The notes: generated by a model not told the origin, from the letters alone. Positions 18,222-29,324 are shown, counted from the first letter of the stretch. The stretch is 64,000 bases of DNA from Streptomyces fagopyri (GCF_009498275.1 NZ_CP045643.1:7874001-7938000); one strand, 5' to 3'. Numbers and translations are program-made.

Positions 18222-18805
18222 GCGAGGCTCCTCGGGGACGAGACGTGCGACGTGCGGTCCGCTGTCCCCGGACAACTGTCAGGGCCTGTCCGGGGGCACG
18301 GATCTGGGTAGGGGTTGGGCCGGCGGGATGAAGCAGGTGGCCGCCGCGACGGACGCCGAGGCATGCGGCCCCGAGGGATGGGCGGTGCCGCAGGTAGGAA
18401 CACCTGACGCGTGCAGGGGCCCCGCGCGGTTGCCGATCGGCGCCCCTGTCCAGATCGCGCGGCTCGACCCGGAAGAGACACACAGCACCCTGCCAGGAGT
18501 CCGACGACGAAGATCGTCGTCCTCGGCACCGGTTACGTGGACGGCGCCCTCCGCTGCGGAGTTCAGCCCCTTCGACCCCGGTACCCGTACCGGGGCCCAC
18601 CGGACGAGCGACACCGCCCTGGCCGTGAACGAACAGGGCCCGCTCGCTCCTCGGCGTGGCCGACTACGCCATCGCCGTCGCCATCGCCTTGGCGTTCGCC
18701 TTCGCCGACGAACTGGCGACTCCGCGAACCCGCCGCGCGGGGACGGCCGTCGGCTACTGCGTGGCCGAAGCCCTCCAACCGCTCGATATGCGACGGTGGT
18801 CGAGA
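18222..18805. other. Intergenic region without a supported gene
   Basis: About 580 bp between the SDR start and the methionine aminopeptidase stop. One short plus-strand stretch near 18656 encodes an alanine-rich segment, but its frame then runs on antisense to the aminopeptidase gene, so I do not call it. A perfect 9-2-9 hairpin (CCCCGGTAC-CC-GTACCGGGG) lies at 18576-18595. Confidence 0.5.
18576..18595. terminator. GC-rich 9-bp hairpin, possible terminator
   Basis: Perfect inverted repeat with a 2-base spacer, about 210 bp downstream of the aminopeptidase stop. Role uncertain. Confidence 0.3.
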
Positions 18806-19573
18806 TCAGAGCAGGGTCAGGATGCGGGGGCCGTCCTCGGTGATGGCGATGGTGTGCTCGATGTGGGCGGCTCGGCTGCCGTCGATCGTGCGCAGGGTCC
18901 AGCCGTCGGGGTCGGTGCGGTAGTCGTCGCGTCCTCCGGCCATGAACATGGGCTCGATGGCGAGGGCGAGACCGTGGCGCAGGGGGAAACCGCGGCCGGG
19001 CCGACCGTGGTTGGGGACGTGGGGGTCCTCGTGCATCTGGCGGCCGATGCCGTGGCCGCCGAAGTCGGAGGGCATGCCGCAGTTCTTCCGCCGGGCGACC
19101 GTGCTGATGGCATGGGAGATGTCTCCGATGCGGTGGCCGACGGTGGCGGCGGCGATGCCGGCGTCCAGGGCTTGTTGAGTGGCCGCGATGAGTTCCAGGT
19201 CGGCGGGACGAGGGGTGCCGACGGTGAAACTGATGGCGGCGTCGCCGGTCCAGCCGTCGAGTTCGGCTCCGCAGTCGATGCTGACCAGGTCGCCGTCGCG
19301 CAGCCGGTGGTCGTCGGGGATGCCGTGCGAGACGGCGTCGTTGACGGAGGCGCAGATCACGGCCGGGAAGGGGACGGGAGCGAAGGAAGGCTGGTAGCCG
19401 AGGAACGGGGAGCGCGCGCCGGCCGTGGTCAGAACGGCGCGGGCGGCCTCGTCCAGTTCGCGCAGGCGCACTCCCACGGCCGCGGCTGTGCGGGCGGCCG
19501 CGAGTGCCTGGGCCACGACCCGTCCGGCTTCACGCATCGCCTCCAGTGCCGTGTCGGTTTTGATCTCCACCAT
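18806..19573 (-). CDS. map: Type I methionine aminopeptidase
   Basis: 255 residues, creatinase/pita-bread fold. The metal ligands are visible in order: Asp in SIDCGAELDGWTGDAA (two Asp), His in GGHGIGRQMHEDP, Glu in AIEPMFM and Glu in AHIEHTIAI. It lacks the N-terminal extension of actinobacterial MapB-like forms. It would remove the initiator methionine from nascent proteins. Normally housekeeping, here it stands opposite its own XRE regulator with a strong dyad between them, which suggests an accessory, inducible copy (inference). ATG at 19573. Confidence 0.92.
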   Translation of the reverse strand: MVEIKTDTALEAMREAGRVVAQALAAARTAAAVGVRLRELDEAARAVLTTAGARSPFLGYQPSFAPVPFPAVICASVNDAVSHGIPDDHRLRDGDLVSIDCGAELDGWTGDAAISFTVGTPRPADLELIAATQQALDAGIAAATVGHRIGDISHAISTVARRKNCGMPSDFGGHGIGRQMHEDPHVPNHGRPGRGFPLRHGLALAIEPMFMAGGRDDYRTDPDGWTLRTIDGSRAAHIEHTIAITEDGPRILTLL

Positions 19574-19606
19574 GTTCCGTGACTCCTCGCGATGCGCCGT
19601 TGCCCA

Positions 19607-19628
19607 ATACTTATACCGGTATTAGTAT
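19607..19628. promoter_or_regulatory. 22-bp near-perfect operator in divergent promoter
   Basis: ATACTTATACC / GGTATTAGTAT forms a dyad with 20 of 22 positions symmetric, centred on ACCGGT. It is AT-rich in a GC-rich surrounding, 34 bp from the aminopeptidase start and 8 bp before the XRE gene ATG. The TAGTAT part could be the -10 hexamer of a leaderless XRE transcript. Binding by the XRE protein is inferred. Confidence 0.72.
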
Positions 19629-19635
19629 CACGGGC

Positions 19636-19911
19636 ATGGTGAGAGTTCCTTTGACCCCGGAAGAGCGGCAACGCGGAGAGCGCTTCGGCGCCCTGCTCCG
19701 TCAGGCCCGCGGTGACCGCAGCATGGTGGACGTGGCGGCGGCGGCCGGGGTGTCCGCGGAGACACTCCGCAAGATCGAGACCGGCCGGGCCCCGACCCCC
19801 GCCTTCTTCACCGTGGCCGCCTTGGCCCACACGCTGGACCTGTCGCTGGACGTCCTGGCCGCCGCCTGCGCGGAAGACGCCGACTGTGACGGGCAAGCCA
19901 TGTCGGCGTGA
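19636..19911 (+). CDS. XRE-family helix-turn-helix regulator
   Basis: 91 residues, nearly all one Cro/CI-type HTH domain: ERFGALLRQARGDRSMVDVAAAAGVSAETLRKIETGRAPTPAFFTVAALAHTLDL split across helices 1-5. A Cys-containing acidic tail (AAACAEDADCDG) follows. ATG at 19636 has no ribosome site and lies 8 bp after the 22-bp dyad, consistent with a leaderless mRNA. It likely represses itself and the divergent methionine aminopeptidase. The two tail cysteines could allow redox sensing, but this is speculation. Confidence 0.85.
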   Translation: MVRVPLTPEERQRGERFGALLRQARGDRSMVDVAAAAGVSAETLRKIETGRAPTPAFFTVAALAHTLDLSLDVLAAACAEDADCDGQAMSA

Positions 19912-19913
19912 TC

Positions 19914-19935
19914 ACCGGAGCGGCGCCGCGCCGGT
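19914..19935. terminator. Bidirectional hairpin between convergent genes
   Basis: ACCGGAGCGGC / GCCGCGCCGGT, a 22-bp dyad with one mismatched pair, fills the gap between the XRE stop (19909-19911) and the MFS stop (19935-19937). It probably terminates both. Confidence 0.65.
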
Positions 19936-21428
19936 CAGGAGGCGGCGGCACGTCCCGGGCGGAGGAAGAGGGCGAGGACGGTGCCGGCGACGACGAGGGG
20001 TGTGATCCACAGGAACCCGCCGCCGGTGGCGTGGGCGAAGGCGTCGAGGGCGCCGGGGCGTACCGGGGCGGGCAGTGTTCGGATCGTCTCCGGGCGGGAG
20101 GGGTCGAACGCGGCGGGCAGGCGCAGCCGGCGGAGGCGGCTGGTGAAGCCGGACGTGAGGAGGGTCCCGAAGACGGCGACGCCGAACGCGGCGCCGATGG
20201 AGCGGGCGAACGTGACGACCGCGCTGGCCGCACCGATGTCCTCGCCCGGGACGGCGTTCTGCACCGCCGTGAGCACGACCATGGGAACCATGCCCATGCC
20301 GACGCCGGTGACGAGGAAGTAGCAGCTGAGGGTGGCCGTCGAGGTGCCGCCGCCGACGGTGCCCAGCAGGAAGAGGCCGGCGACGTTGAGCGCGAGGCCG
20401 GTGACCAGGATCGGACGGAGCCGCTCGACGTGTGCCGCCCACCGTCCGGCGAGGGACTGGCTGACGACCAGACCGATGACCAGGGGCAGCAGATGCACAC
20501 CGGACAGGGTGGCCGACACGCCGTGGACGATCTGCAGATATGTGGGGAGGTAGACCAGCACGCTGAACATCGCGGCGTTGGCGACGAACCCGATCAGCGA
20601 GCCGAGGACGACGGTGCGGGACGCGAGCATGGTCAGCGGCAGGACGGGGGCGGCGGCCCGGCGCTCCACGAGGGGCAGCAGCGCCGCCACGGCGACGGTG
20701 GCGACGATCAGGCCGATGATGCGGGGCGAGGTCCAGCCCCAGTTCCGGCCGAAAGAGGTGACGAGCACGATGCCCGTGGCCATCGCGGCGAGCAGCAGGG
20801 CACCCGCGTGGTCGACGCGCGCGGTGGCTCTGCGGACACCGGCGGGCAGCACACGGGCGGCGATGACGAGCGTGACCACGCCCACGGGAAGATTGATCAA
20901 GAAGGCCCACCGCCAGGAGAGCTGGTCGGTGAAGATGCCGCCCAGCAGCGGTCCGACGATGCTGGCGACGCCGTAGACGGAGCCGAACATGCCCTGGTAG
21001 CGGCCTCGTTCGCCGGGGGCGACCACGTCACCGACGAGGGCGAAGGTGAGCACGATCATGCCGCCACCGCCGATGCCCTGCAGTGCGCGCGCTCCGATGA
21101 GTTCGGGCAGGTTCTGGGCGAGACCGCAGGCGGCCGAGGCGATGAGGAAGACGCCCGTGGAGGCGAGGTAGAGGCGCTTGCGCCCGAACATGTCGCCGAG
21201 CTTGCCCCACAGGGGGGTGGCCGCGGTGGAGGCCAGCAGGTAGGCCGCGCTGACCCAGGCGATGGCGTCGAAACCGTCGAGGTCCTCGGCTATGCGGGGC
21301 AGGGCGGTGGAGACGATGGTCTGGTCGAGGGCGGAGAGCAGGACCGCCAGGACCAGGGCGGTCATGGCCGCCGCGATGTTGGGGGCGGTCACCGCGGGTG
21401 ACCGCGCGGGTACCTGGGTGTGTGACAT
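19935..21428 (-). CDS. MFS drug:H+ antiporter, DHA2 (14-helix) family
   Basis: 497 residues with about 14 hydrophobic segments. Motifs: LDQTIVSTALPRIAEDL in helix 1, motif A LWGKLGDMFGRKRLYL, motif B-like GARALQGIGGGGM and motif C-like GSVYGVASIVGPLLGG. These are typical of EmrB/QacA-type drug exporters. ATG at 21428 chosen over the frame start at 21455. It follows the aldehyde dehydrogenase gene by 156 bp on the same strand; the pair is probably regulated by the divergent TetR protein. Substrate unknown. Confidence 0.92.
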   Translation of the reverse strand: MSHTQVPARSPAVTAPNIAAAMTALVLAVLLSALDQTIVSTALPRIAEDLDGFDAIAWVSAAYLLASTAATPLWGKLGDMFGRKRLYLASTGVFLIASAACGLAQNLPELIGARALQGIGGGGMIVLTFALVGDVVAPGERGRYQGMFGSVYGVASIVGPLLGGIFTDQLSWRWAFLINLPVGVVTLVIAARVLPAGVRRATARVDHAGALLLAAMATGIVLVTSFGRNWGWTSPRIIGLIVATVAVAALLPLVERRAAAPVLPLTMLASRTVVLGSLIGFVANAAMFSVLVYLPTYLQIVHGVSATLSGVHLLPLVIGLVVSQSLAGRWAAHVERLRPILVTGLALNVAGLFLLGTVGGGTSTATLSCYFLVTGVGMGMVPMVVLTAVQNAVPGEDIGAASAVVTFARSIGAAFGVAVFGTLLTSGFTSRLRRLRLPAAFDPSRPETIRTLPAPVRPGALDAFAHATGGGFLWITPLVVAGTVLALFLRPGRAAAS

Positions 21429-21584
21429 GGGGAGAAGCCCTTCGGGAACGGGCACGCCGCGCGCGGCCGGGGAGACGGGCCAGGGATTCCTGGCGGGTGC
21501 GGGCCGTCTTCCGGCCGGGCGCGGCGAAGGTGTGCTGAGGAGGTCGGTGTGCCGGTGGTGCGTGCCCTGCCGGGGAGTTCCGGC

Positions 21585-23033
21585 TCAGGCGCTGGTGATG
21601 GTCTTGTACTCGGTGTACGTGCCGAGACCGACCGCGCCGTACTCGCGGCCGATGCCGCTGTTCTTGAAGCCGCCGAAGGGGCCGTCGAAGCCGATCGGGG
21701 CGCCGTTGACGGTGACGGTGCCGGTACGCAGGCGACGGGCGACGGCGAACGCGTGCTCCTGGTCGGCCGACCAGACGCCGCCGGACAGGCCGTACTCCGA
21801 CTCGTTGGCGATGCGGACGGCGTCGTCCTCGTCCTTGTACGGGATGACGACGATGACCGGGCCGAAGATCTCCTCCCGCGCGACGCGCATGGAGTTGTCC
21901 ACGTCGGCGAAGACCGTCGGCGTGACGTAGTTGCCCGCCTCCAGGCCCTCGGGGACCTGCGGGCCACCGGTGACGAGGCGGGCGCCCTCCTCGATGCCGG
22001 TCCTGATGTAGTCGACGACGCGCTGCTGCTGGTCGCGGCGGATCATCGGGCCTATGAAGGTGTCCTGGTCGAGCGGGTCGCCCACCTTCAGTGAGTCGAC
22101 CAGTTCCTTCAGCGCCTCGACGACCTCCTCGTAGCGGGAGCTGGGCGCCAGTACGCGGGTCTGGGCGATACATGCCTCGCCGTTGTTGAGCAGCGAGCCG
22201 AACTTCAGGCCCTGGACGGCCTTCTGGACGTCGGCGTCCGGGAGGATCAGGGCGGCCGACTTGCCTCCCAGCTCCAGGCTGACGCGCTTGAGCTGCCGGC
22301 CGGCGATGGCGGCGATGGCGCGGCCCGCGCCGGTGGAGCCGGTGAAGGCGATCTTGTCGACGTCCGGGTGCGAGATCAGGTACTCGCTGGTGTCCCGGTC
22401 GGCGGGTACGACGCTGATCACGCCCTCGGGGAAGCCGGTGCGGTCCAGCAGTTCGGCGAGGAAACCCATGCTGAGGGAGTTCTCCGGGGAGACCTTCAGG
22501 ATCACGCTGTTGCCGGCGAGCAGCGCCGGGATGATCTTCGCGGTGGCGGAGGAGAACGGTGAGTTCCACGGGATGACGGCGGCGACCACGCCGACCGCCT
22601 CGCGCCGCACGACACTGCGGAACGGGTTGGCCGGGTCGGACGGCACCAGGGTCGCCTCCCAGGCGAACTCCTCGGCCGCCTTGAAGTAGGCGTTGGCCTG
22701 CCGGGTGAGACCGCCCTGTCCGGCGAGGGTGAACCAGCCGGCCGAGCCGTTCTCGGCCGTGATCAGCGCGGCGATCTTCTCGGCGTTCTCCTCGCGCAGC
22801 CCGTTGAAACGGCGCAGCAGCGCCAGGCGCTCGGCGGGCGGGGTGCTGCTCCACGCGCCCGCTCCGAACGAGGCGCGGGCGGCGGCCACGGCGCGGTCGA
22901 TGTCGGCGGGCCGGGCCTGGGCGGCACGGGCGACCACGGACTGGTCGTGAGGTGAGCGGATGTCGAGCAGCTCCGGGTCGCTCGGCTCGCTCCAGGAGCC
23001 GCCGATGAAGAGTCGGTCATAGGTCGTCGTCAT
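21585..23033 (-). CDS. NAD(P)-dependent aldehyde dehydrogenase
   Basis: 482 residues. Cofactor-binding VIPWNSPF and FTGSTGAGRAIA, catalytic Glu in LELGGKSA and catalytic Cys in NNGEACIAQTR. C-terminal EEIFGPV and FGGFKNSGIGREYG are diagnostic of the superfamily. It oxidises an aldehyde to its acid; which one is unknown. ATG at 23033. The promoter contains a perfect 30-bp inverted repeat next to a divergent TetR gene. Confidence 0.94.
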   Translation of the reverse strand: MTTTYDRLFIGGSWSEPSDPELLDIRSPHDQSVVARAAQARPADIDRAVAAARASFGAGAWSSTPPAERLALLRRFNGLREENAEKIAALITAENGSAGWFTLAGQGGLTRQANAYFKAAEEFAWEATLVPSDPANPFRSVVRREAVGVVAAVIPWNSPFSSATAKIIPALLAGNSVILKVSPENSLSMGFLAELLDRTGFPEGVISVVPADRDTSEYLISHPDVDKIAFTGSTGAGRAIAAIAGRQLKRVSLELGGKSAALILPDADVQKAVQGLKFGSLLNNGEACIAQTRVLAPSSRYEEVVEALKELVDSLKVGDPLDQDTFIGPMIRRDQQQRVVDYIRTGIEEGARLVTGGPQVPEGLEAGNYVTPTVFADVDNSMRVAREEIFGPVIVVIPYKDEDDAVRIANESEYGLSGGVWSADQEHAFAVARRLRTGTVTVNGAPIGFDGPFGGFKNSGIGREYGAVGLGTYTEYKTITSA

Positions 23034-23057
23034 GACGTCGTTCCTTCCAGTGGCGTT

Positions 23058-23087
23058 CTTAAGTGCTACGTCAATGTAGCACTTAAG
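23058..23087. promoter_or_regulatory. 30-bp perfect inverted repeat, probable TetR operator
   Basis: CTTAAGTGCTAC-GTCAAT-GTAGCACTTAAG, twelve-base arms with a 6-bp spacer. It lies between the aldehyde dehydrogenase (start 23033) and TetR-type (start 23154) genes. AT-rich and symmetrical as expected for a TetR dimer or pair of dimers. Confidence 0.85.
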
Positions 23088-23153
23088 GAGAAAGTGATCG
23101 CAAGGGTGTGGTTGTAAGTGTTGGATACGACACCGTTGAGGTACTCTTCCGGG

Positions 23154-23732
23154 ATGAGGGCCGATGCCGTACGCAACCTGGAGGCCGTTCTGGCGGCTGG
23201 AGCGCGCGTGCTCGCCGCGGATCCGGGGGCGGGCATCGCCGACATCGCCGCGGAGGCGGGTGTCGACCGGCGCACCGTCTACCGGCGCTTCAGCAGCCGG
23301 GAGGCGCTCCTGGCCGCGGTGCACGGGGCCCGCCTCGACGCGATCGAGGCGGCGCTCGGAAGGGCCCGCCTGCGGGAGGCCCCGGTCCAGGTCGCCCTGC
23401 ACCGCTACGTCGAGGGCATCATCGAGGTCAACCGCACCTGGCCCGTCGACCTCGCGCGGATGCTGGCTGACGCGCCCTCCCGCGAGCGGCGCGATCACGT
23501 CGTGCGCGAGGTCGAGACCTTCCTGACGCGTGCGACCGACGAAGGACTGCTCCGCCAGGGCCTCCCGCCGGGCTTCGCGGCCTCCTTCATCCCGCTGCTC
23601 GTGCACCAGGTGGCGCGGAACCTGCCGGGGCTCACCGCCGCGCAGGCGGCTGACGTGGCGGTCGACGCCCTGCTCAACGGCATCGGGGCCGCGCCCGCCC
23701 GGTCCCCGCTCCCACAGCCCCGGTCCGGGTGA
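23154..23732 (+). CDS. TetR-family transcriptional regulator
   Basis: 192 residues. The N-terminal HTH (GIADIAAEAGVDRRTVYRRFSSREALLAAVHGAR) fits TetR, followed by a helical ligand-binding domain with RTWPVDLARML. ATG at 23154 chosen; a GTG at 23118 in frame is an alternative, and no clear ribosome site precedes either. Divergent from the aldehyde dehydrogenase/MFS pair with a 30-bp inverted repeat between them; predicted repressor of that unit, perhaps relieved by an aldehyde or drug. Confidence 0.87.
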   Translation: MRADAVRNLEAVLAAGARVLAADPGAGIADIAAEAGVDRRTVYRRFSSREALLAAVHGARLDAIEAALGRARLREAPVQVALHRYVEGIIEVNRTWPVDLARMLADAPSRERRDHVVREVETFLTRATDEGLLRQGLPPGFAASFIPLLVHQVARNLPGLTAAQAADVAVDALLNGIGAAPARSPLPQPRSG

Positions 23733-24358
23733 CCGTCACGGGTACCACGCAGGGGAGCGGGCAGCCCATGAACAGGCCGTGGCCCTGGCGATTTCTCCGC
23801 TCACAAGTGGTGATGTGCCGCATCGCCGCATCGCCGCATCGGGATGACGCGGGGCCCGGCCGAAGACTTCGACGACCCCGGCGCGCCCGGAGGGCCGCAC
23901 GGATCCGCCGGGACCGCGCTCCGTGGTCCCGTCCGGCGGCCCGGGCACCCCACACTCCCGGTGGTCCCGCGCTCCCGGTGGTGCGCCGACGCCTGCGGAA
24001 GCGGCGCCGCTCACGGACGGGCCCGGGCCGTCCGGCTCCGCGGTTCTCCTCGGCCTGTGTCGTTCCCGGTCATCCCGGTGACGGCCGGGCTACTGTCGGC
24101 AGACCGAAAGCCGGAGAGTCCCGGACGGCTGATGGGCCCCGTGCGGCTCCTGCGGCAAGGTGTGGCGGGCCGGCGAGTCCACATCGGCGGAGCGCCCCGG
24201 GACGCGACGGCCGGTCATGTCCCCCACTTCCCCTTCGCAGCCGCCGCCGCAGACGGCGTCCCCCCGCTGGCCCGCATCCCCGCCGGCCGGTCACCGCCGG
24301 GCCCAGGGCGGCACGTACCCGTGCGCGGGACAGGGCCCACGACCCCTGAGGAAGCGTC
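23733..24358. other. Intergenic region with a small tandem repeat
   Basis: About 630 bp without a supported gene. CCGCATCG is repeated three times in tandem at 23818-23841. The open frames here give Arg/Pro-rich translations only. Confidence 0.5.
23818..23841. repeat. Three tandem copies of CCGCATCG
   Basis: Perfect 8-bp repeat, three copies, noncoding. Too short and regular for a CRISPR. Possibly slippage. Confidence 0.6.
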
Positions 24359-25240
24359 ATGAACGACGCAGACAAGGCCGTAGTGCACCACCGCACCGCC
24401 ACCGTGGGCGGACGTACCGTGTTCTACCGCGAGGCGGGCGATCCGGCGGCCCCTGCGGTGGTTCTCCTGCACGGCTTCCCCGCGTCCTCCCACATGTTCC
24501 GCAATCTCATCCCGGAACTCTCGGACCGGTACCACGTCATCGCTCCCGACCACATCGGCTACGGCTTCTCCGACGCGCCGCCGGTCGACGAGTTCACGTA
24601 CTCGTTCGAGAACCTGACCGCCATCACTCTCGAACTCCTCGACCGGATCGGTATCGGGAGGTTCGCCCTCTACATCCACGACTACGGGGCACCCATCGGG
24701 CTGCGTATCGCCAGCCGTGACCCCGAGCGTGTCACCGCGCTGCTCGTCCAGTCGGGCAACGCGTACATGGAGGGCTTCACCCCCTTCTGGGACGTGCTCT
24801 TCGCCCACGCGAAGGACCGCCCCGGCAACGAGGAAGAGGTCCGGACGTACCTGGAGGCGGACAAGACGCGCTGGCAGTACACCCACGGCGTTCCCGAGGA
24901 CCGTCTCGACCGGGTCGCCCCGGACACGTGGGCACTCGACCAGGCCCTGATGGATCGGCCCGGCAACAAGGAGGCGCAGCTCCAGCTGTTCTGGGACTAC
25001 CAGTTCAATCTCCCCGCCTACCCCGACTTCCAGGAGTACTTCCGCCGGCACCAGCCGCCGACGCTGATCACGTGGGGAGAACACGACGAGATCTTCGGCG
25101 CGGACGGAGCGCGCGCCTACGCGCGTGACCTGCCCGGAGCGGAGATCCACCTTCTGGACACGGGGCACTTCGCCCTCGAGTCGCACGGACCCGAGATCGC
25201 GGCCCTGATCCGCGACTTCCTCGGCAGGGTGCCGGCCTGA
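24359..25240 (+). CDS. alpha/beta hydrolase, haloalkane-dehalogenase/epoxide-hydrolase-like
   Basis: 293 residues. LLHGFPASSHMFRNLI (oxyanion HG), APDHIGYGFSD, the nucleophile elbow HDYGAP with Asp in the place of Ser, and the C-terminal His in LLDTGHFALE. An Asp nucleophile is the mark of the haloalkane dehalogenase/epoxide hydrolase branch; the specific halide-binding residues cannot be assigned by eye. ATG at 24359 preceded by GAGGAAG. Followed after 117 bp by an RclA/MerA-like reductase on the same strand. Confidence 0.88.
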   Translation: MNDADKAVVHHRTATVGGRTVFYREAGDPAAPAVVLLHGFPASSHMFRNLIPELSDRYHVIAPDHIGYGFSDAPPVDEFTYSFENLTAITLELLDRIGIGRFALYIHDYGAPIGLRIASRDPERVTALLVQSGNAYMEGFTPFWDVLFAHAKDRPGNEEEVRTYLEADKTRWQYTHGVPEDRLDRVAPDTWALDQALMDRPGNKEAQLQLFWDYQFNLPAYPDFQEYFRRHQPPTLITWGEHDEIFGADGARAYARDLPGAEIHLLDTGHFALESHGPEIAALIRDFLGRVPA

Positions 25241-25357
25241 CAGCCGTCCCGCCGAGGGGTGCGGGGGAGGACGCGGAACCGGAGTCGTGGCCGCCCGTGA
25301 AGGCGCCACGTCCCTGACCGACCGGAGCGGTCGGACCTGACCGAGGAGGACCCGAGC

Positions 25358-26761
25358 ATGGTGCGGACGGACACGGACATGGACATGGACATGGAGACGG
25401 TGGATCTCCTCGTGTTCGGGGGAGGCAAGGGCGGCAAGACACTCGCGACCGACATGGCACGCGGCGGACAGCGCGTCGTCATGGTGGAGCGCGGCATGAT
25501 CGGCGGAGGCTGCATCAACGTCGCGTGCATTCCCACGAAGACCCTGGTGACCAGCGCCCGCCTTCTCGAACGAATCTCCCGGGCGGAGGAGATGGGGGTG
25601 CGCGGCACGAAGGCCGCGGTGGACCTCGGGCTCCTGCGCGCCCACAAGGAAGGTGTCGTGGCGGGGATGGTGGACCTCAACCACCAGCAGTTCCTGTCGA
25701 GTGGCATGGACTTCGTCCTGGGCGTCGCCGAGTTCGTCGCCGAGCGCACGGTACGGATCAAGCTCAACGACGGCGGGACGCGCATCGTCCGCGGCGACGA
25801 CGTGGTGATCAACACGGGGACGGTGCCGCGTGTCCCGGCCATTCCCGGGCTGGCCGAGGCGGAACCGCTGACGAGCGAGACGCTGCTGCACCTGGACCGC
25901 ATCCCGGAGCACCTGGTCGTGATGGGGGGCGGGTACGTGGGTCTTGAGTTCGCCCAGATGTTCGCGGTGTTCGGCAGCAGAGTCAGCGTCGTGCACCGGG
26001 GGGAACGGCTCCTGCCGCACGAGGACCCGGACATCGCGCAGGCCGTGACCGAGGTGCTGCGGGACTCCGGAGTCGAGTTCCATCCGGGTGCGGACGTGCG
26101 GGAGGTGACCCGTGGGCCGAACGGCGACGTCACCGTCCATGGCGCGGACGGCACCCGGGTGACGGGCACGGACATCCTGGCCGCGGTCGGACGGGAACCC
26201 GTCACCCGTGATCTCGGCCTGGAGACCGCGGGTGTCGAGACCGACGCCCGCGGGTTCGTGAAGGTCGACGACCGCCTGCGCACCTCCGCCGACCACACCT
26301 GGGCCGTGGGCGACGTGGCGGGCAGCCCCCAGTACACACATGTCTCACTCGACGACTACCGCGTCGTCAAGGCCAACCTCACCGGCGGGGACAGGCGCAC
26401 CACCGGACGTCTCATTCCGTGGAGCATGTTCATCACCCCCGAACTGGCCCGCGTCGGGATGACCGAGACCCAGGCACGCGCCGCCGGCCACGACGTACGC
26501 GTCGCCAGGATGCCGGTGAAGGCCGTCCCGCGTGCCCGCACCCTGCGTGAGACACGCGGTCTGTGGAAGGCCGTCGTCGAGCGGGGCAGCGACCGGATCC
26601 TGGGAGCCGCCCTGTTCGGGGCGGAGGCCTCGGAAGTGCTGGCGGTGGTGCAGACCGCGATGCTCACGGGCGTCCCCTACACGCTGTTGCGTGACGCGAT
26701 CATCGCGCACCCGACCATGGCAGAGGGCCTGAACAACCTCTTCAACTCCTGGAGCGAGTAA
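25358..26761 (+). CDS. RclA/MerA-like flavin-dependent disulfide reductase
   Basis: 467 residues. FAD-binding GGGKGG near residue 21, redox pair GCINVACIPTK (Cys52, Cys57), NAD(P)-binding GGGYVGLEFAQ, AVGDVAG and the C-terminal HPTMAEGLNNLF. The CIPTK and the C-terminal motif resemble RclA (reactive-chlorine/hypothiocyanite reductase) and mercuric reductase. The terminal Cys pair and N-terminal HMA domain of true MerA are missing, so mercury reduction is unlikely. ATG at 25358 with GAGGAGG upstream; the first residues include a DM repeat from three GGACAT copies. An oxidative-stress role is the best guess. Confidence 0.85.
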   Translation: MVRTDTDMDMDMETVDLLVFGGGKGGKTLATDMARGGQRVVMVERGMIGGGCINVACIPTKTLVTSARLLERISRAEEMGVRGTKAAVDLGLLRAHKEGVVAGMVDLNHQQFLSSGMDFVLGVAEFVAERTVRIKLNDGGTRIVRGDDVVINTGTVPRVPAIPGLAEAEPLTSETLLHLDRIPEHLVVMGGGYVGLEFAQMFAVFGSRVSVVHRGERLLPHEDPDIAQAVTEVLRDSGVEFHPGADVREVTRGPNGDVTVHGADGTRVTGTDILAAVGREPVTRDLGLETAGVETDARGFVKVDDRLRTSADHTWAVGDVAGSPQYTHVSLDDYRVVKANLTGGDRRTTGRLIPWSMFITPELARVGMTETQARAAGHDVRVARMPVKAVPRARTLRETRGLWKAVVERGSDRILGAALFGAEASEVLAVVQTAMLTGVPYTLLRDAIIAHPTMAEGLNNLFNSWSE

Positions 26762-27133
26762 CCGGGCCGGGTCGGAACGACGGTGGGGGAAGGCGACCGG
26801 ACGGCGGATCCGGCGCGCGGTTGACGGCCGGTCAAACGCCGGCGCGACCGTGCGGACTCCGGCGCACTCCACCCTCGCACGGCAGTACGATCAACACTCG
26901 ATGTGCCCGTAGGTTCGCGTCGGAATCCGTTCGCCGCGAACTCGATGCTCCGCGGCCTGCTCCGCGGGCGGAGCGGATGCGGGCTCATCCCCCGTACCCG
27001 GTCTTGAGGCGAAGAAACTGCGTTGCGACCACGTGGACGAGCGGCCGTCGCGCGCGGCCGTGCACGGGGAGCCCCGGAGGCGACGTCCACGCCGTACCGA
27101 GCCGCTTGCACCAAGAGAGGAAGAATCGCCCCG
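26762..27133. other. Intergenic promoter region of the kinase gene
   Basis: About 370 bp, no supported gene. GC-rich with an AT-richer patch around 26886-26925 that may contain the kinase promoter. No strong dyad seen. Confidence 0.45.
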
Positions 27134-29011
<1,878 letters not shown>

Positions 29012-29324
29012 CGCGAGGCGCGTCCTGCCGTCACTGACGGACGGACTTCGTGACGGGGCTCCGGCCGGTCACGAAGTCCGCTCGGCAGGCGGAGGTTTCC
29101 GGGACCGCGGACCGCGGCCCTGCCGTCATCACCGCCGGAGACGGACAGCCGTACCGGGCCGGCCACGACAGGGGCCGGCGCGCGGCGAAGGCACGGGGAT
29201 CCCCTCCCGGGAGTACCGAACCGCGCCGGGCCCCCACGCGTGAGCGACAGCTCCGTCCTCTGGCGGGGGAGCCCCATCACGCGGCCTCCCCCCATCTGTT
29301 GAGTGCCATCATCGAGGAGTACAA
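29012..29324. other. Intergenic region with terminator
   Basis: About 310 bp between the kinase and the FHA-flavoprotein genes. It contains the hairpin at 29042-29080 and presumably the promoter of the FHA gene; no coding frame supported. Confidence 0.5.
29042..29080 (+). terminator. Strong hairpin after the kinase gene
   Basis: CGGACTTCGTGAC and GTCACGAAGTCCG form a perfect 13-bp stem with a 13-base GC-rich loop, 30 bp beyond the kinase stop. It separates the kinase from the downstream FHA gene. Confidence 0.8.

Noticed and set aside
18656..18810. Alanine-rich short frame that looked like a membrane protein
   Set aside because: Frame continues antisense through the methionine aminopeptidase gene with no stop; no ribosome site and no family.
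23818..23841. Short tandem repeat considered as CRISPR remnant
   Set aside because: Eight-bp units in direct contact without spacers; no cas genes in the window.
25358..26761. Mercuric reductase and a mer operon
   Set aside because: No C-terminal vicinal cysteines, no HMA domain, no MerR or transport genes nearby; RclA-like is a better fit.
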